A stretch of DNA of 64,000 nucleotides from Cheiracanthium punctorium (GCA_038373885.1 JAWZYV010001796.1:397501-461500), one strand, 5' to 3'. Positions 45,171-57,768 are shown, counted from the first letter of the stretch. The notes: generated by a model from the letters alone, not told the origin. Translations and numbers: made by a program.

Positions 45171-45338
45171 TTCTGGTGATGAATATATAAAAACTTGTAT
45201 TCGAACAGTTCCTGGTATTTTAACAAGAATGTGTATCCTATAAATATGCAAATACCTTGCATATTTATAGGATACACATTTCTTGTTAAAATACCAGGAA
45301 CTGTTCGAATACAAGTTTTTATATAGTCATCACCAGAA
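45171..45338. repeat. 168-bp nearly perfect palindrome
   Basis: Arms of about 81 bp pair almost completely: TTCTGGTGATGA, TATATAAAAACTTGTATTCG, AACAGTTCCTGGTATTTTAA, CAAG-AA, TGTGTATCCTATAAATATGC. The loop is only about 5 bp near 45254. I count about three differences. Two overlapping minus-strand ORFs (45069-45314, 45095-45355) exist only because of the palindrome. Confidence 0.95.
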
Positions 45339-46980
45339 ATAGCGCTTATATTCACAGTTTTCTAAAAAAAAATTACTATTAAATGTATCGCATTTTGCTT
45401 AAGTTTTCGTCATTTTTTGTTCTTTTTAAGAAATGTGAAAATCAGATTTCTTTTCGATTAAAAAATATACGTTATATTGCTTAAGAATAAATCTTTCATA
45501 TGTATTCAACTTTCCTTAGCCAATCTGAAAACAAAAATTCTGCAATTTATTTCTAAATTTAATACGTCTGACTTGGAAAGAGCTTATAAAAATAAATGTT
45601 GCATCCTTTCATTTGGAACAGGAAAAAAAAATTACAGAACTTGTTTTCTTGCTTCATTTTTATCAATAACTCGAAATAAAAGAGAAAAATTCAAAATATC
45701 AACTTAATCTGAAGGGAGTACATCAGGTTTACGATGATAAAATATTAAGCAGGCGTACATTTATTTTTAGGAAATTAATAATACTTTGGCAAAACAAGTT
45801 TTTTACTTTGTGCAATTTAGGTTTTCTTTACGATTTAGATAAACATTAGATTCAAGAAAAATATAAATAAGGATGCATACCAATAAAATAAGGCTCTCAC
45901 AGTGATTGGAAAGTTCTGTCTCTTATTATAACACATCCTTCTTTAATTATGAATAAGAAAGACCAGAGCACATTTTCCAGCATTTTAAAATTTAATTTTG
46001 TATTTTTTATTTTTATCTGTTTTGAGGTATACAGGGTATCACTATATTTCCTATACCTTTATCTACAACCTTTATCTATTTTTCAAGAAAGAAAAAGTAA
46101 AATGCTTCTTGATAGTCAGTAGTTAAACCAACTCATCATAAGTTGGGAAATGTGCCCCGTATGAGGAGCAAGCTTTCAAACCCACCATAAACGAGCGGAG
46201 GCAAATTTTCCAACTATATTTTAAATGTTAAAACAGAGGTAGTAAACCGTTCTTGTTACTTCATATGTATTTTTTGTTGCGAACAAAGAAGACATAATAG
46301 CATTAGTTAAGATAATAACAGAGCAACAGGGAAAGTAACTGGTTGCGGATAAAATATAACACATAACGACTTTACAAAAGCTGTCGCTTAACAATTTTAC
46401 AATGGCAGGTTTTCTTTAAACTAAATATGTAATTGTCTGAATCATAGGGAATGCAACAAAAGATGTAACATCTCCTTTCGTCAATCTTCATGCACCCATT
46501 TATTTCATTTCGTGCATTGCACTTTCTTTTCTTGTGTGTTAGAGAACATATCATGATCTTGTGTGTTAAAGAACATCACTTTTCTCTTTTAGGATTCGAT
46601 GTTTTGATTCTCTTTACATATGAAAAGAAGAAGGTCGAAACAGCTTCCTGGCCACGGGATGGGAGTTTCTCCTCTTTTATCTTTCTGCGGTTTTATTTTA
46701 GTAGGTTTATCGTATTCCATTTCCAGATGATTTTTAACTGGAGTATCGGTCAGTAATAGTCATTTCTCTTATTTTATTACACGATAAGAAAATTTTTGTT
46801 AGAGCAAGACTAACTGTTCTAGCTCGAAGCCCGTTTTCCTATGAGGAAGATGTTGGAATATTTACCCCGTATGCTGTTGGAAAACGTGCATCGTGGCCAA
46901 CTTACAACTTGACACTATCCCAACGATTAGCAGTGCAATTTATTTGCAAGACAAACTTTTCTCTTAGTTAAGTGAATAAG
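45339..46980. other. AT-rich intergenic DNA, no gene seen
   Basis: TACAGGGTATCACTATATTTCC at about 46030 resembles a MITE end without partner. The plus ORFs 45477-45707 and 46490-46756 have no recognised domain. Confidence 0.45.
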
Positions 46981-47004
46981 TTGTGTGTTGTGTTGTGTTG
47001 TGGG
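46981..47004. repeat. TGTGT microsatellite
   Basis: Short run of GTGTTGTGTTGTGTTGTG. Confidence 0.85.
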
Positions 47005-49536
47005 ATTAAGGCCAATTAACTGCACTAGGAATGCAGACCTATTGGTTGGGTGCCCTCCGTGGGAGGGTCTTTTTAATGGGTCCTAACCCGTTAAGTGAAT
47101 AAGAAAACCCCTTTTAGTGCAAGCAATGTCAAAAAGGTAAGTATATTAGTATGTTTAAGTTTGAATAAAGATCTGAAAGTTTTTCATTGTGAAAAAAATA
47201 CAGAAACAGTATTTTCCGACAAAATGACCTATTTGAAACTTTCGTATATGATTTGTGGTGTGTCATTGCTTTAGCTAGTTTGCTCCCTGGCGTCATCTAG
47301 CAGTTTATTCAAAATTAAAGTGAGTTTTAAAACGTGCCCCGATCTCCCCTATTGGCAAACATGAAAAACTGATTATAACCGCTAGAGCACTTTCGTAACA
47401 GCACAATTTTACATTATGTTACTAATTTTGCAATCTCATTTGATGAAAAGCAAAAGGAAAATTTGCTTGCACAAGGCTAACTTATGGAAAAACTTTAGAA
47501 ATGTGGACTTCATCGAAGAAGGAAAATATGACGTCTGTCTTTGAAAGTATTGTTTTGAGAACTACTTTTGGAATGTATTCGCAAAAAGACTTGCCGTAAA
47601 ATATGTAATTTTGATATTCGTAAAATCTATTGTGGTGAAGGATACTGTCAAATCCATAAAATTAAATAGAATGAGATGGACAGCATAGCTACTTAGAATG
47701 ATTTTTGAAGGAACTGCACTGAAGGCACACAAGATCGAAAGACTACCTGGATGAAGATTTAGCCATATACAGGGCAAAAAATTGGATATCAATTTTTGGT
47801 CGGAGGACAGCTAAAGAGGGACTTCTGAAAAAGACCTGGGTCCATAAAGGACTATTCTTCCAATGCTGATATTTAATTCTGTTATAAAGTGAATAAATTC
47901 TACAGATCTAATCATTGTTTGTTTTTTGTAGATTTTCTTTCAAATTTCCGTATCAGCGTATTTTTGGAAGGGCAGCTCACAACTCAATTTTTTTCCCCCT
48001 AGAATCTCGAAAAATGTTTGAAAATGCGACTTTAAAAAATATCGGAGATATTTTCATTGGTAGCTTTTTTTTGCATATTACATATTTTTTTTTTTTTTTT
48101 GCAAATAAACCTGGAAAGTATAGTATGAGTGACTTTAGGAACAGAAAATTTGACTCGAAAGAAATTCGAAAAACAGCTCGAAAGAAATCACAAATTTGGT
48201 AACCCACACGTCAAGAGTTTATTTTTCTTTAAACTTAATTTCTAGTGAATGGCTCTTTGAACTTTAGCAATTTTATCTAGAGTTGATACAAGAGGTATAA
48301 CCAGATAAAGTATAAATATATTAACGAGCTACGTTTAATAAACAATGGTAATTTGCAGAAAGTTAATCTGAATGCTGTTATGAAACTCAGAATAATAATA
48401 AAAAATCCCTATGCATGAATAATTTGTTCAGGAGAAGAGGGCGGCTTAATGAAAAGGCTTTCTTAAAAAAAATGAAGTCTCTCAAATGAAAACAGCCCCT
48501 GAACGAGTTGATAAAATAAACACTTAAGCACTTCAAGCTATATTCAAACACAAGGTAAAAGAATCTTAGACTGTTTGTGTTTGCTTTCTTATACTTAAAA
48601 TATTTACAAGAAATTATTGAAATATTTCTCGCGAGTGAAGATCAATATTTTACTTGAATACTTTTCTACAAAAAGAATTTTCCAAATACTAAGAAATATT
48701 GTGAGGGATTTCAAAGATAGGAAACTCTGCATGCTAATTCATTTTTATAATAGCGTAGTAAAAATGTAAAAAAAAAGAGAGAGTAGTAATATGGATTTCA
48801 GAATTTTTATGAATATGATGTCATTTAGAACGTATTATGCTTTACTGTAGCTCAATTTTTCTTGCTAATTAAAGAAAATTTCCCCAAATACAAATTAATG
48901 TTATATGAATAATTTTCTGTATCATAAATTGATGTACTATAGATGCGATTTCATTACTGGGCAATGTTTGGCATTAATTTGCGATAGTTTATAAGGAATT
49001 AAATGACCGTCGTTATGGCAGAGGGTAAAGAAAGTAGTTATGCACTTTCCATAGATTTTTTAACTTCATAAATTTTTGAAATGTTTCATAATAGAAAAAT
49101 AATATGTGTGAAATAATTAGAAGATAACTTTTTGACATTTGAAGACCACCAAATTAAAATTATATTTGCTTAAGATTCTTTATTCCTAATTACCTAAAAT
49201 TAAGGTAATTGTTATAATTACTCCATCAAAACCGTAACATACCAGAAAGCGACGGCAATTGTAACAGTAAATGGGAGTGTCATTAAATTTTTAACCATGG
49301 TTACGCATTAAAACTTTTTATGAAGCAGAAAAATGTGGTGAAAATAAAAAATAAGCTCTACACTTTGAATTAAGCATTTAACATGTTTTTTATGGTGGGC
49401 AATGTTCATTGAGAACTGTAGAAAATAAAAGCATGAAATACTTAGTGTAAATACAATTAGTCCGGAGAAAACCACCTCCCCTCTCCCCGAAACGTTCGGT
49501 CGTTTTATTGAATTCTGTTGATAACATTCTTCGTAA
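47005..49536. other. AT-rich intergenic DNA, no gene seen
   Basis: ORFs such as 47562-47792 on minus and 47915-48202 on plus lack domains and contain homopolymer-driven stretches. Confidence 0.45.
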
Positions 49537-49979
49537 CAGGTATCTTATAAATATTGGTACAAAATTTAAAGAAAGGTCGTGGACATACTAAGGAATACGA
49601 ATTACATAGTAATGTGGGTTCGGAAACGTCATCTTCATGTAGCTGTTAATAATCACTTTGTAGCAAGTGTTGAAATATTAGTAATTTTTCCGACCATTGC
49701 CCGTCAAAAACTAATGTATTTTTCTTAGAAAATATGTGACTAAAATTGATAGTTTAAAAATTCTATTTCATTTCATGGATGAAATTTTTGGAGACGAACC
49801 AACTGTTCATAAAACGCGGTTAAGAAATTAGACGAACACTTCAACACTTTTCCCGAAGGGATTATGAACAGGTAAGTGAAAGTGGCGTTTTAGATACCGC
49901 ATTGCTATGTGATTCTGACACCTTATTGTGAGCACTATTTCCCCTTAAATTTTGTACCAAAAATAATTGGGACACCCTG
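49537..49979. mobile_element. diverged relative of the 15291 MITE
   Basis: The right end CAGGGTGTCCCAATTATTTTTGG (reverse) is followed by TA (49980-49981). The left end, about 49537, reads CAGGTATCTTATAAATATTG, then GGTACAAAATTTAA in both arms. Inner blocks TTACATAGTAATGTGGGTTCGG and CTTCATGTAGCTGTTAATAATC match those of 15291-15673. Confidence 0.7.
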
Positions 49980-50509
49980 TATATATTTGGGTTTAAGTTT
50001 TTCTATTATTATGAAAGTGTTTTGGAGAGTCATCTTTTAGAGTGCTTAAAATAAATAATGAAAGACAGCCAAAATGCCTAAATTTACAAAAAAACTTTTT
50101 TGGTAATTTAAAATTTTCTTAGCATACAAGTAAATTTACACAGCAAAGCTCATCATAAGCAGACATGCAAACGTGAAAAATTAATGCAGTCTCAAAAGAC
50201 GAATTTCTTTGAAATATTCAGTCTAGTAAAAACAAAAGCCAAATAAATTGGTAAAACAAACACTTAAACGCTTCAAATCCTGTTCAAAATGCAAGTGTGT
50301 TTAAATTTTTAAAGCCTTTGTAATTCTGTACTAAGACATGAGTGTCTTTGTAAACACATTTTTCCGTCGGTTTCAGCCGGAATAAAAACAAATGAAATAA
50401 TTTTTCACTGAACAGTCTTGATTTTAAAGTTTTTAGGTTCTAAAAAGGCACTTTATTGCGTGTTTCATTAGATAGAAGGAAAAATGCAAACCAAAGACAA
50501 TTAAAGTAC

Positions 50510-50910
50510 GGCTAAATGTTACTTAAGAGTAGAAGAAGTAAATTTTCAGAACTAGTCATATTTGCTGTAACAACACTTTTTACTAGCATAAGTATTTTAA
50601 TTTATTTCTCTTCAAATAAGGTATCTTCAGGTATCCAATTCATCCTCAAAGAAAATGTAATCGTAAATAAATTATGAAATAATACGAACGATCACTTTTT
50701 AAAAGACATTTAAAGAACAAAACAAGGATAACTGCCATACGAGTAAAAGTTACAAAGAGTACAGCTAGTTAGTTTTTCAGAAGTAGCTACAATTGCTGTA
50801 ACAATCTGTCTCAGTAGCATAATTGTTTTAAATTATTCGTCAGGGATACAAAACGTAAATGTAAATAAATTATACAAAATGAATGATCACTTTTTTAAAA
50901 ATGAAAAATA
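50510..50910 (+). repeat. diverged ~220-bp tandem repeat, two copies
   Basis: Copies at about 50520-50700 and 50745-50895 share GTAAATTTTCAGAA-TAG, TTGCTGTAACAA, TAGCATAA, GTAAATAAATTAT and GATCACTTTTT. Confidence 0.65.
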
Positions 50911-51734
50911 AATGTGCTTGATTTAAAATTTTAATGGACATAAATATGCTTATACAATATTTATAAATCACGATTTTTAAAAAACGTTGAGACATTAAGG
51001 GTTTAATGATAAAAATTTTCCCTAAAAGTAATCATTCTTGAATAAAAAATCGTTCATGTAATATACAGATCGGAAATAATTTTTTCACTGTCTGTAAAAT
51101 TACAGTAAATAAATAAATAAAAAAAAATTGTCCTATTAAGATACAAAGTAAACTATAAAACTTATCAAAGTCGCCTTATAATGGATCGGTGTAAAACAAC
51201 GCAGACAGGTTGCATTTCTTTTCTTCTACATTAAACGACTCTATCAAAAGATTTCCATTTAATTTATCTACTTATAAAACATGCAATATTTATGCTTTAA
51301 CATCTTCACATTCTTTATATTTTTATCTTGCCCCGAAATGAAATAAAAGTACGAAAACCAAGAGACATTTGTAGAATTGGTTGCATTTTCAAATTCCGAA
51401 ACATCACAAAACGTACTTTATTGCTTTTTTGAATCACCATGATCGAAATGTAAAGTAGATAGAAGTGATATAATGTACTTGAAATTCGTAGTACACTCCG
51501 AACTTCACATGTAAAAAAAGTGGATTTTTCCCCGAAGTAGCACTAATTTTTGTTTTATTCACAAATCGAAAGCAAATAACATTTATTTGAACGCATAAAA
51601 CATTTTTATGCGCCATAAAAGGGTACATCACATTGATGATAAAACTTGTATGATGAAGCATAACGAAAGCATCGACCATAAAACATTTTTGAAAACTTTC
51701 ACGTTTGGGAATTTTCTATTACAATACAACTACA

Positions 51735-51901
51735 AAGGGGCGCAGACCAGGGGGGGTTAGGGGGGTCATAACACCCACATGAGGAATTTTTTGACATACA
51801 AAATGTATATACCTCACTACATTATCACACACGCATATATATACATATATATGAGTTGTAGTAGTCGTAATGACCATGAAAAATTTCTGGCTTCGCCCCT
51901 G
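51735..51901 (-). mobile_element. hAT-type MITE, CAGGGGCGTAGCC family, copy 3
   Basis: 167 bp flanked by a perfect 8-bp TSD CAACTACA (51727-51734 and 51902-51909). Ends are AAGGGGCGCAG / CAGGGGCGAAGCCAG (reverse). The inner part matches the other two copies (GAGGAATTTTTTGACATACA, ATTATCACACACGCATATAT). ORFs on both strands here are spurious. Confidence 0.95.
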
Positions 51902-51909
51902 CAACTACA

Positions 51910-52330
51910 CAATATTCATATAGCAATCGCGTTAGAAGTGACGTTGTGGCAGACACAATTTCGTCACATCACAAATGTGATGTAAATGCATGTTTTCTGT
52001 GGACTCCCTTCGTGTCAAAAATGTGACATAGCAGAATGATGTTGTAGTGTAATTGAAAATTAGTCACAATGTACGACAAACATGTGACCTGGCAATGTAA
52101 TTTCTCGTTCAGGGACAGACATGTAGGTCACTATTTCACGTCCATGATGGCCACATCTAATGCCACGAAAATTGTTCTAGGAAGCCATTTGTCCAACCTC
52201 TACTGTCACATGAAGTCTCAACTTTCTTGTGTAACCAATATGCATACTGGTTACGACGAAGTCACGATGCTGTATAGCAGCGTTTTCCAACAAATGATCC
52301 GTGGACTGATTTCAGTTAACAGAAATAATC
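51910..52330. other. GC-richer segment with repeated TGTGAC motifs
   Basis: GTGACxT/AATGTGA motifs recur (about 51935-52260), giving a mildly repetitive, less AT-rich segment. The 90-codon ORF 52069-52341 lies inside, but I recognise no domain in it. Confidence 0.35.
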
Positions 52331-55297
52331 TAAAATTTTAGTATCATTTTTTTAAATTTGTTTAAATTCCTCAACTGCATTCCCCAAATATATAAGCCAA
52401 CAAAAATAGATCAACAAAGCGTGTACGTCAATATAGAACTTTTGACTTAATAAACAAATCAGCAGTTGGAATAAAAAGCTGAGAATCACAGCTATATGGG
52501 ATGTGTATAGAATAAGGGGGTTGGAGGCACTTGTCCTTTCTAGAAATTTCTCAGATTTTTTTTTATTATTTAAAGCATTTGTTTCATTATAATAAATGTT
52601 AATAAGTATTTAATTGCTCTCTTCCTTCAAGAAACAGATTTAACGTTAGTAAATGGTAGAAAATAACGTTTATAACGTTCATAATGCTAGTAGTGAAATC
52701 TAATAACGCGGTTTCGGTACAAAAGCACTTACTATTATGCAAAATTCCCCTGCTTTGCTTCTCTGTAGTTGGTCTTTGAAATCTTTGAATCTACCCTAGT
52801 GTCTACGGTTATACTTTGACACAGATTTTATTTAACAAAATATAACGTGTAATTCAAGAGAAGTGTCCTGTCACTATAATCCATCGATTCTGATACATGT
52901 GAATCTTTCAATACACGATTATCCGAAACTTTTTTATCCAAAACTTTGTGTTAACGGAAATTAAGCAATTTCCAATTATTATCCCCACCCCTTTCTATCC
53001 CAAAACTCTCAGCTAACTGAATTTTTTAATTATTATGTTCTGCTCTATACGGAAGTACTGATATATTCTTGTTTCTTTTTTTCTATAGCTTTAAATCTTA
53101 TAAAGCTATATTGATCATAGTTAGAAATAGTTTATGCAGTTGCGCATAATCTCAAAACTAAAAATATTGATTGTCCGCTAAATGTCGATTTTGCGAAAGT
53201 GGTTACTCCCATTTATATCAAATCCAAAGTTCTACTGTAGAGGTACTGGTTTCTTATGTGTATGTAGCGATAAGTAATATAAAAGAGCAATGCGTCTTAC
53301 ATAGAAGAGTGATACGTCTAACAGTTGTTAAATTTACATTATAAAAAAAATTTTGGAAAGTCAGGCAATCGAATTTTCATGTCAACGGACACTTTTATTT
53401 TGAGCTATCAAAAACAAGTTGGATCTTATGAAGTAGTAGTGAAGAAACATTTAAATCCAATTTCTGTAATGCATTGTTATGGATATAATTCATAACGAAG
53501 TATTGAATTTCCAGTCAAACTTACTTCATATTATCATAATTTCTAGAATTACAATACGCACATTACTCTATTCGGACAGCATTTCGCTGTTATTTTCAAG
53601 AAGTATGTTCAAATTATAAATTTTAATATAATTGTCACGCATGCTACTTGCATAATTCAGCATCTCGTTGCATGATATGTTCAGACATGCGCGTGTCTTT
53701 CGAACAACCTCTGGAGTACTTTCGTGACTTTCTGTAGAAATAACTCACCAAGTAGAAGATATTGCTTCTTGAAATTCAAAGCAACGCATTACCATATTGC
53801 ATTATATTTATACAAAATGATCGATTGTTCACTAAAGAATAAGGGACTATCTAGAGCATGTAAATATCTATATTATGTAATGGATTTCCTAACTGATAGG
53901 CTCAATTATGTGCAAAAATTTTTGTGAACTTCTTTTTTTCAAGTAGAGGGCATATAATTTGCATTTTGTTGTTTCTAGCTTCGTGTAAAATATATCAAAT
54001 GATTTAAATTGACATGTTTTCAATGAGGCAGCACATGTCGATACCTCGAAATAAATATTAATTTTAATAAATATAATCCACGCTTGACCTCATAAAAATG
54101 ACAAAAACACTGCGTTTCGAAAATGGCATGAAGCAATTTCTTCTATCGCAATATTTAGAAGTGCATCGTAAACACTTTCAAACTTTTTTTTACTGTTTTA
54201 TGAAATTTATAATCTGAAAAATTTTGTGGCGAACGAACTAAACCAGAAAAGTTCATTTTTCTGTATAATATTAGTAAGTATCAAATGGTGTTAAGAAGAT
54301 ATAAATAAATAAATAATTTTGTAACTTGCTTTCCGTTTATTAAACGAGTAACTTTTATAAACAAGATGATTGTATTTGAAAAGGGTAATACGCTGAGATA
54401 AGTAATTTCTTAAGTTACAATTTACTCATGTTTTCTTTTGTAAGCCTGTCTTCACAAAATGTAGATATTTGTTGTGTATGTAATGTAATGTATATATATT
54501 TTTTTCATTTAAATTAATTTCATTTATCGTTTTTGAGATAAACTGGGAACGAACTGATTTTATAAGATTCAAAACTCTTTCTTTACCAAGAGGCGCAAAA
54601 AACGTGAACGGAAAACTTATTCTAACCCCTGAAACCAAGGAAGAGCTAGCACATACACAAATGAGTGAAAGGTTTTCAATGTATACAAAAAAAAGCATGC
54701 AATAGTTTGTTCAATTATTTTATTGGCAGAGAAGGGTTGACCCATTCAAAACGTACATGCAGTGTATTTTTGTTCCTTTAGTTGTGTATTAATACAAAAT
54801 TATTCATTTTAATTAATGAACGTTGAAAAACATTTGATTTTATAAAAGGAGTCACAGAAAAAATGTTTTGTTGATTGAAGAAAAATTATGTTGACTTCCT
54901 ATAAATTGAATGATTTTGTTAAATCAACAAATTTTGAAAAAAAAAAAATGTAGATTTGATAGAAATTTTAGGTCAAAGCAGTGATAATTAAATTTATTTG
55001 AAATAAAAATAAGCAATTTATCTGTTTTAGCGCATTTTTCAAATCGGCTGCTTTGTCCAAACTATGTTTTAACCATTTCTGCAGTGGCGGCACCTTAAAA
55101 AGAAATAGCCCTTAAAAATTTCTCTGTCCAAAGTGTTTCTCCCTTTAGCAATGAACTTTATTGCACTTTGTCTTTACAAAACAAACTAAATATTAAAATG
55201 TACGGGAAAATAAAATTGTTTTAAGAATTATTTGGCTTATTCACCATAATACGTTCTTTTTTAAAGCACTATCAAATGCTCCATTTGATTAGCCTAT
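52331..55297. other. AT-rich intergenic DNA, no gene seen
   Basis: No repeat border, RNA gene or motif-bearing ORF was recognised. The minus ORF 54426-54698 has no known domain. Confidence 0.45.
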
Positions 55298-55359
55298 GTA
55301 TTTCCTTATTTCACAGACCAATGCGTAACGTCGCATTGATCTGTGAAATAAGGAAATAC
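55298..55359. repeat. 62-bp hairpin with 28-bp stem
   Basis: GTATTTCCTTATTTCACAGA-C-CAATGCG pairs with its inverted copy with a single mismatch across a 6-nt loop (TAACGT). Confidence 0.95.
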
Positions 55360-55504
55360 TTTACATTTATGTGTTCCTCTTAAGTTATGAACATAATGTA
55401 GGTAAAAAAAGAAAAACATTTATGTATTAGTAAATTTTCACGCCTATGTTTCGCGATTAAATTATCAGATCTTCTGAGAATAAGTAATTTATAGTATATT
55501 GCAT

Positions 55505-56193
55505 CATGGTTTGTCGCTATCAGTTGCTATAAGGTGCTTATGTAGCTAATCATAGCTATAAATTTTAGTTGGATCCTGTCATGGTAGGGGCTGTTACGGA
55601 GTTGATAAAGACATACATTTATATATTATTTCTCTACTTAAAAAACAGTTTAAAACTTTTTTTTCCCCAGGGGAAAATAGTTTGTTCAAATCAAGGACTT
55701 CCGAAGATGTTAAGAACTTTTTAAACATATGAACCCGAAACTGTTTGACTACTCTAAAAAAAAATAAGTATTACTTGAATCCATCAGTTTGGTTCTTATA
55801 TACGTTTTTGAAGAACACACATAAGCTGATGGTTAAGCAATCATCAAAAGTATCTACACTTCTTGATTTTTCATATCATTCATTGTGTCTTTTTTTTGAG
55901 AGAGAGAGAGGGAAAAAGAGTAGTAAAACAGTTTGTGGTTAATATGTTTAAAAAGTTATTATTATCACCAGTCCTTGATTTGAACCAACTAATTTCCCCT
56001 GTGAAAAAAAAATAAAAAAACGTTGCTCTTTTTTTTTCTAAATATCCATTCAAAATGTAGACATATGTCTTTATTACCAACGCCGTAACAGCCCCTACCA
56101 TGACTGGATCCAGCTCAAATTTATATCTGTGATTAGCTACATAAGAGAGTCCTCTTGCAACTCATAGCGACGAATCATGAGTTGCAAGAGGAC
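55505..56193. mobile_element. foldback element with ~235-bp TIRs and extra terminal hairpin
   Basis: Left arm 55505-55735 and right arm 55937-56179 are inverted copies. Shared blocks are CATG(G/A)TT(T/C)GTCGCTAT, CTTATGTAGCTAATCA, GGATCC(T/A)GTCATGGTAGGGG, GCTGTTACGG, TTCAAATCAAGGACT and TTTTTAAACATAT. The right end alone also has a perfect 17-bp hairpin (56149-56165 with 56177-56193). The centre of about 200 bp has no transposase. ORFs 55745-55942 and 55880-56101 are shadows. Confidence 0.88.
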
Positions 56194-56211
56194 ATATGAT
56201 ATTTAGTATTT

Positions 56212-56339
56212 GAAATATGACACATGTTTCAGTAACCTTCTTTATCTGATTCACACTGGTAAGTAGTGAAAAGGAGAAGTGGATATCGATCGAAAACTAT
56301 AAAATACCATGTGCATTTCTGGATATGAAACTAATATTG
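56212..56339 (+). repeat. direct repeat, left copy
   Basis: About 128 bp, repeated at 58583-58707: GAAATATG-CACA-GTTTCAGTA, TCTGATTCACACT, GGATATCGATCGAAA, CATGTGCATTTCTG and ATATGAAACTAATATT. Confidence 0.85.
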
Positions 56340-56507
56340 ATCTACTACAAACACAAGCATGCGAAGAACATTAATTTAATGATTACGACTCACAGAGCCA
56401 TCTTACAGGCATATTTCGTTTAGCTCTTTTAGAATACGTTGATGATCGTCCTATATCCAAGTATGTGAAACGAACGTTCGGAATTGTGACATCATCTGGC
56501 ATCATCA

Positions 56508-56616
56508 CCCTAGTAGCACAATTAGTCCAAAAAACGTTTAAAATACGTTTATTAGCGTCAAAATACGTGTTTCCAACGTAATTTAAACGTTTTTTGAACT
56601 AGTTGTGCTGCTAGGG
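56508..56616. repeat. 109-bp foldback MITE-like palindrome
   Basis: Ends CCCTAG(T/C)AGCACAA and inner CAAAAAACGTTTAAA-TACGTT are inverted copies around a centre near 56562. A very small foldback element; TSD not clear. Confidence 0.85.
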
Positions 56617-56975
56617 CAGTCACTACCAGAAATATCAGTAATCTGCCCCTTGCGGATGAGACAGCACAGCAAAATTGCAGCAAGCTTGATTTATCAAGTC
56701 AATAAGCTTTAATTAAGCTTGAAAATTTCAAACGTGTAAGCTTAATGCCAGCTTGAATCAAGTGTTCTAGTTTACACTTGCCCAGCTTGCATTAAGCTTC
56801 ACATTTCAAGCTTGAATCAAGCTTGACATAGCAAGCTTAGTTTCAAGCTTAAAGTATTTTCCTAAAAAAAATTTCCTAAATACACGGGGCGCCGAACTCG
56901 CCCCACATATTTTACTTTGCCACGCATTTTCCCTTCTACGCTGAAATTTCAATTTAATTTAATCTGTTTCCATCG

Positions 56976-57051
56976 AGTGTTCGTGGCTGGAATAGAACCC
57001 GGGCCCTTTGGCTTAGCAGTCGAGCACACTATCCATTCAGCCACCGGAGCC
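56976..57051 (-). pseudogene. tRNA-derived sequence (Ser-GCT-like), SINE head or pseudogene
   Basis: The minus strand starts GGCTCCGG. Box A is TGGCTGAATGG (57033-57043) and box B GGTTCTATTCC (56989-56999, one change from consensus). The anticodon-loop-like segment CTGCTAA gives GCT. The T-arm and acceptor stem do not close, so it is not a working tRNA. Such heads are common at the 5' ends of SINEs; no body or tail could be delimited. Confidence 0.7.
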
Positions 57052-57731
57052 TTGTGCAGCTATGACTAAAGTTTGAAGTAACGCTGTTTTCTCGCCAGAT
57101 TGATAAGTGGGCGATGTGTTATTTGTTTCTTTTATTTTTCCATGGGATGCATCAAAATTAAAATAATGTTATGTATGATTTAGAGACTCTACTAATAGGG
57201 AAATAAACTAATATAAACTTAAGAGCAGCACACGTTTTAAAACTTTCAGTACCGCAACACTCATGAGCAATACTGCAGGCCAAAATCGAGACAAACGACT
57301 GATTTTGAAATCAACTTCGTAGTATAATTGTATTTTGATTTGAAGAATTTCCATATTTGGAAATATATAATCTTTTTTTTTTTATTATATGGTGAACCAC
57401 CCATAAAGTGAAGAATATTAACTAACTAAATTGTGTTAATTGTATTACAATTTATTTTTAGGGCAATTAATTAGTTAATGGAATTACTAATGTTAATTAG
57501 ATGTAAATAAAACTAAAACTCCCCTGGTGTTACACTTCACAGGGGTTTATCCCATTCATTCATTCCCCTTGCGTGTTCTAATGTCCAGGTATTGTGCGTA
57601 ATAAACAGAGCCCGATGAAGACAACTGTGGGCCCTGGGCAGAAGAAAAAATTTGGGCCCCTTGCAATAACCCCCCCCCCCTCAAAAAAAAGATTATGATC
57701 GATTCATACTGAAAGTTTTTTTAAATATCTT

Positions 57732-57768
57732 ACCCATTCTTAACACAAATTTTGTGTTAAGAATGGGT
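57732..57768. repeat. 37-bp perfect palindrome
   Basis: ACCCATTCTTAACACAAA, a central T, and the exact inverted copy. Confidence 0.97.

Noticed and set aside
45069..45355. Two overlapping minus-strand ORFs of 81 and 86 codons
   Set aside because: Both lie over the palindrome and mirror each other; they follow from its symmetry.
55298..55359. Hairpin considered as a miRNA precursor
   Set aside because: Almost perfect pairing and a 6-nt loop are unlike animal pre-miRNAs; kept only as a hairpin.
57732..57768. Palindrome considered as a bacterial-type terminator or operator
   Set aside because: The context is a eukaryotic hAT element with TSD; there is no gene to terminate or regulate.
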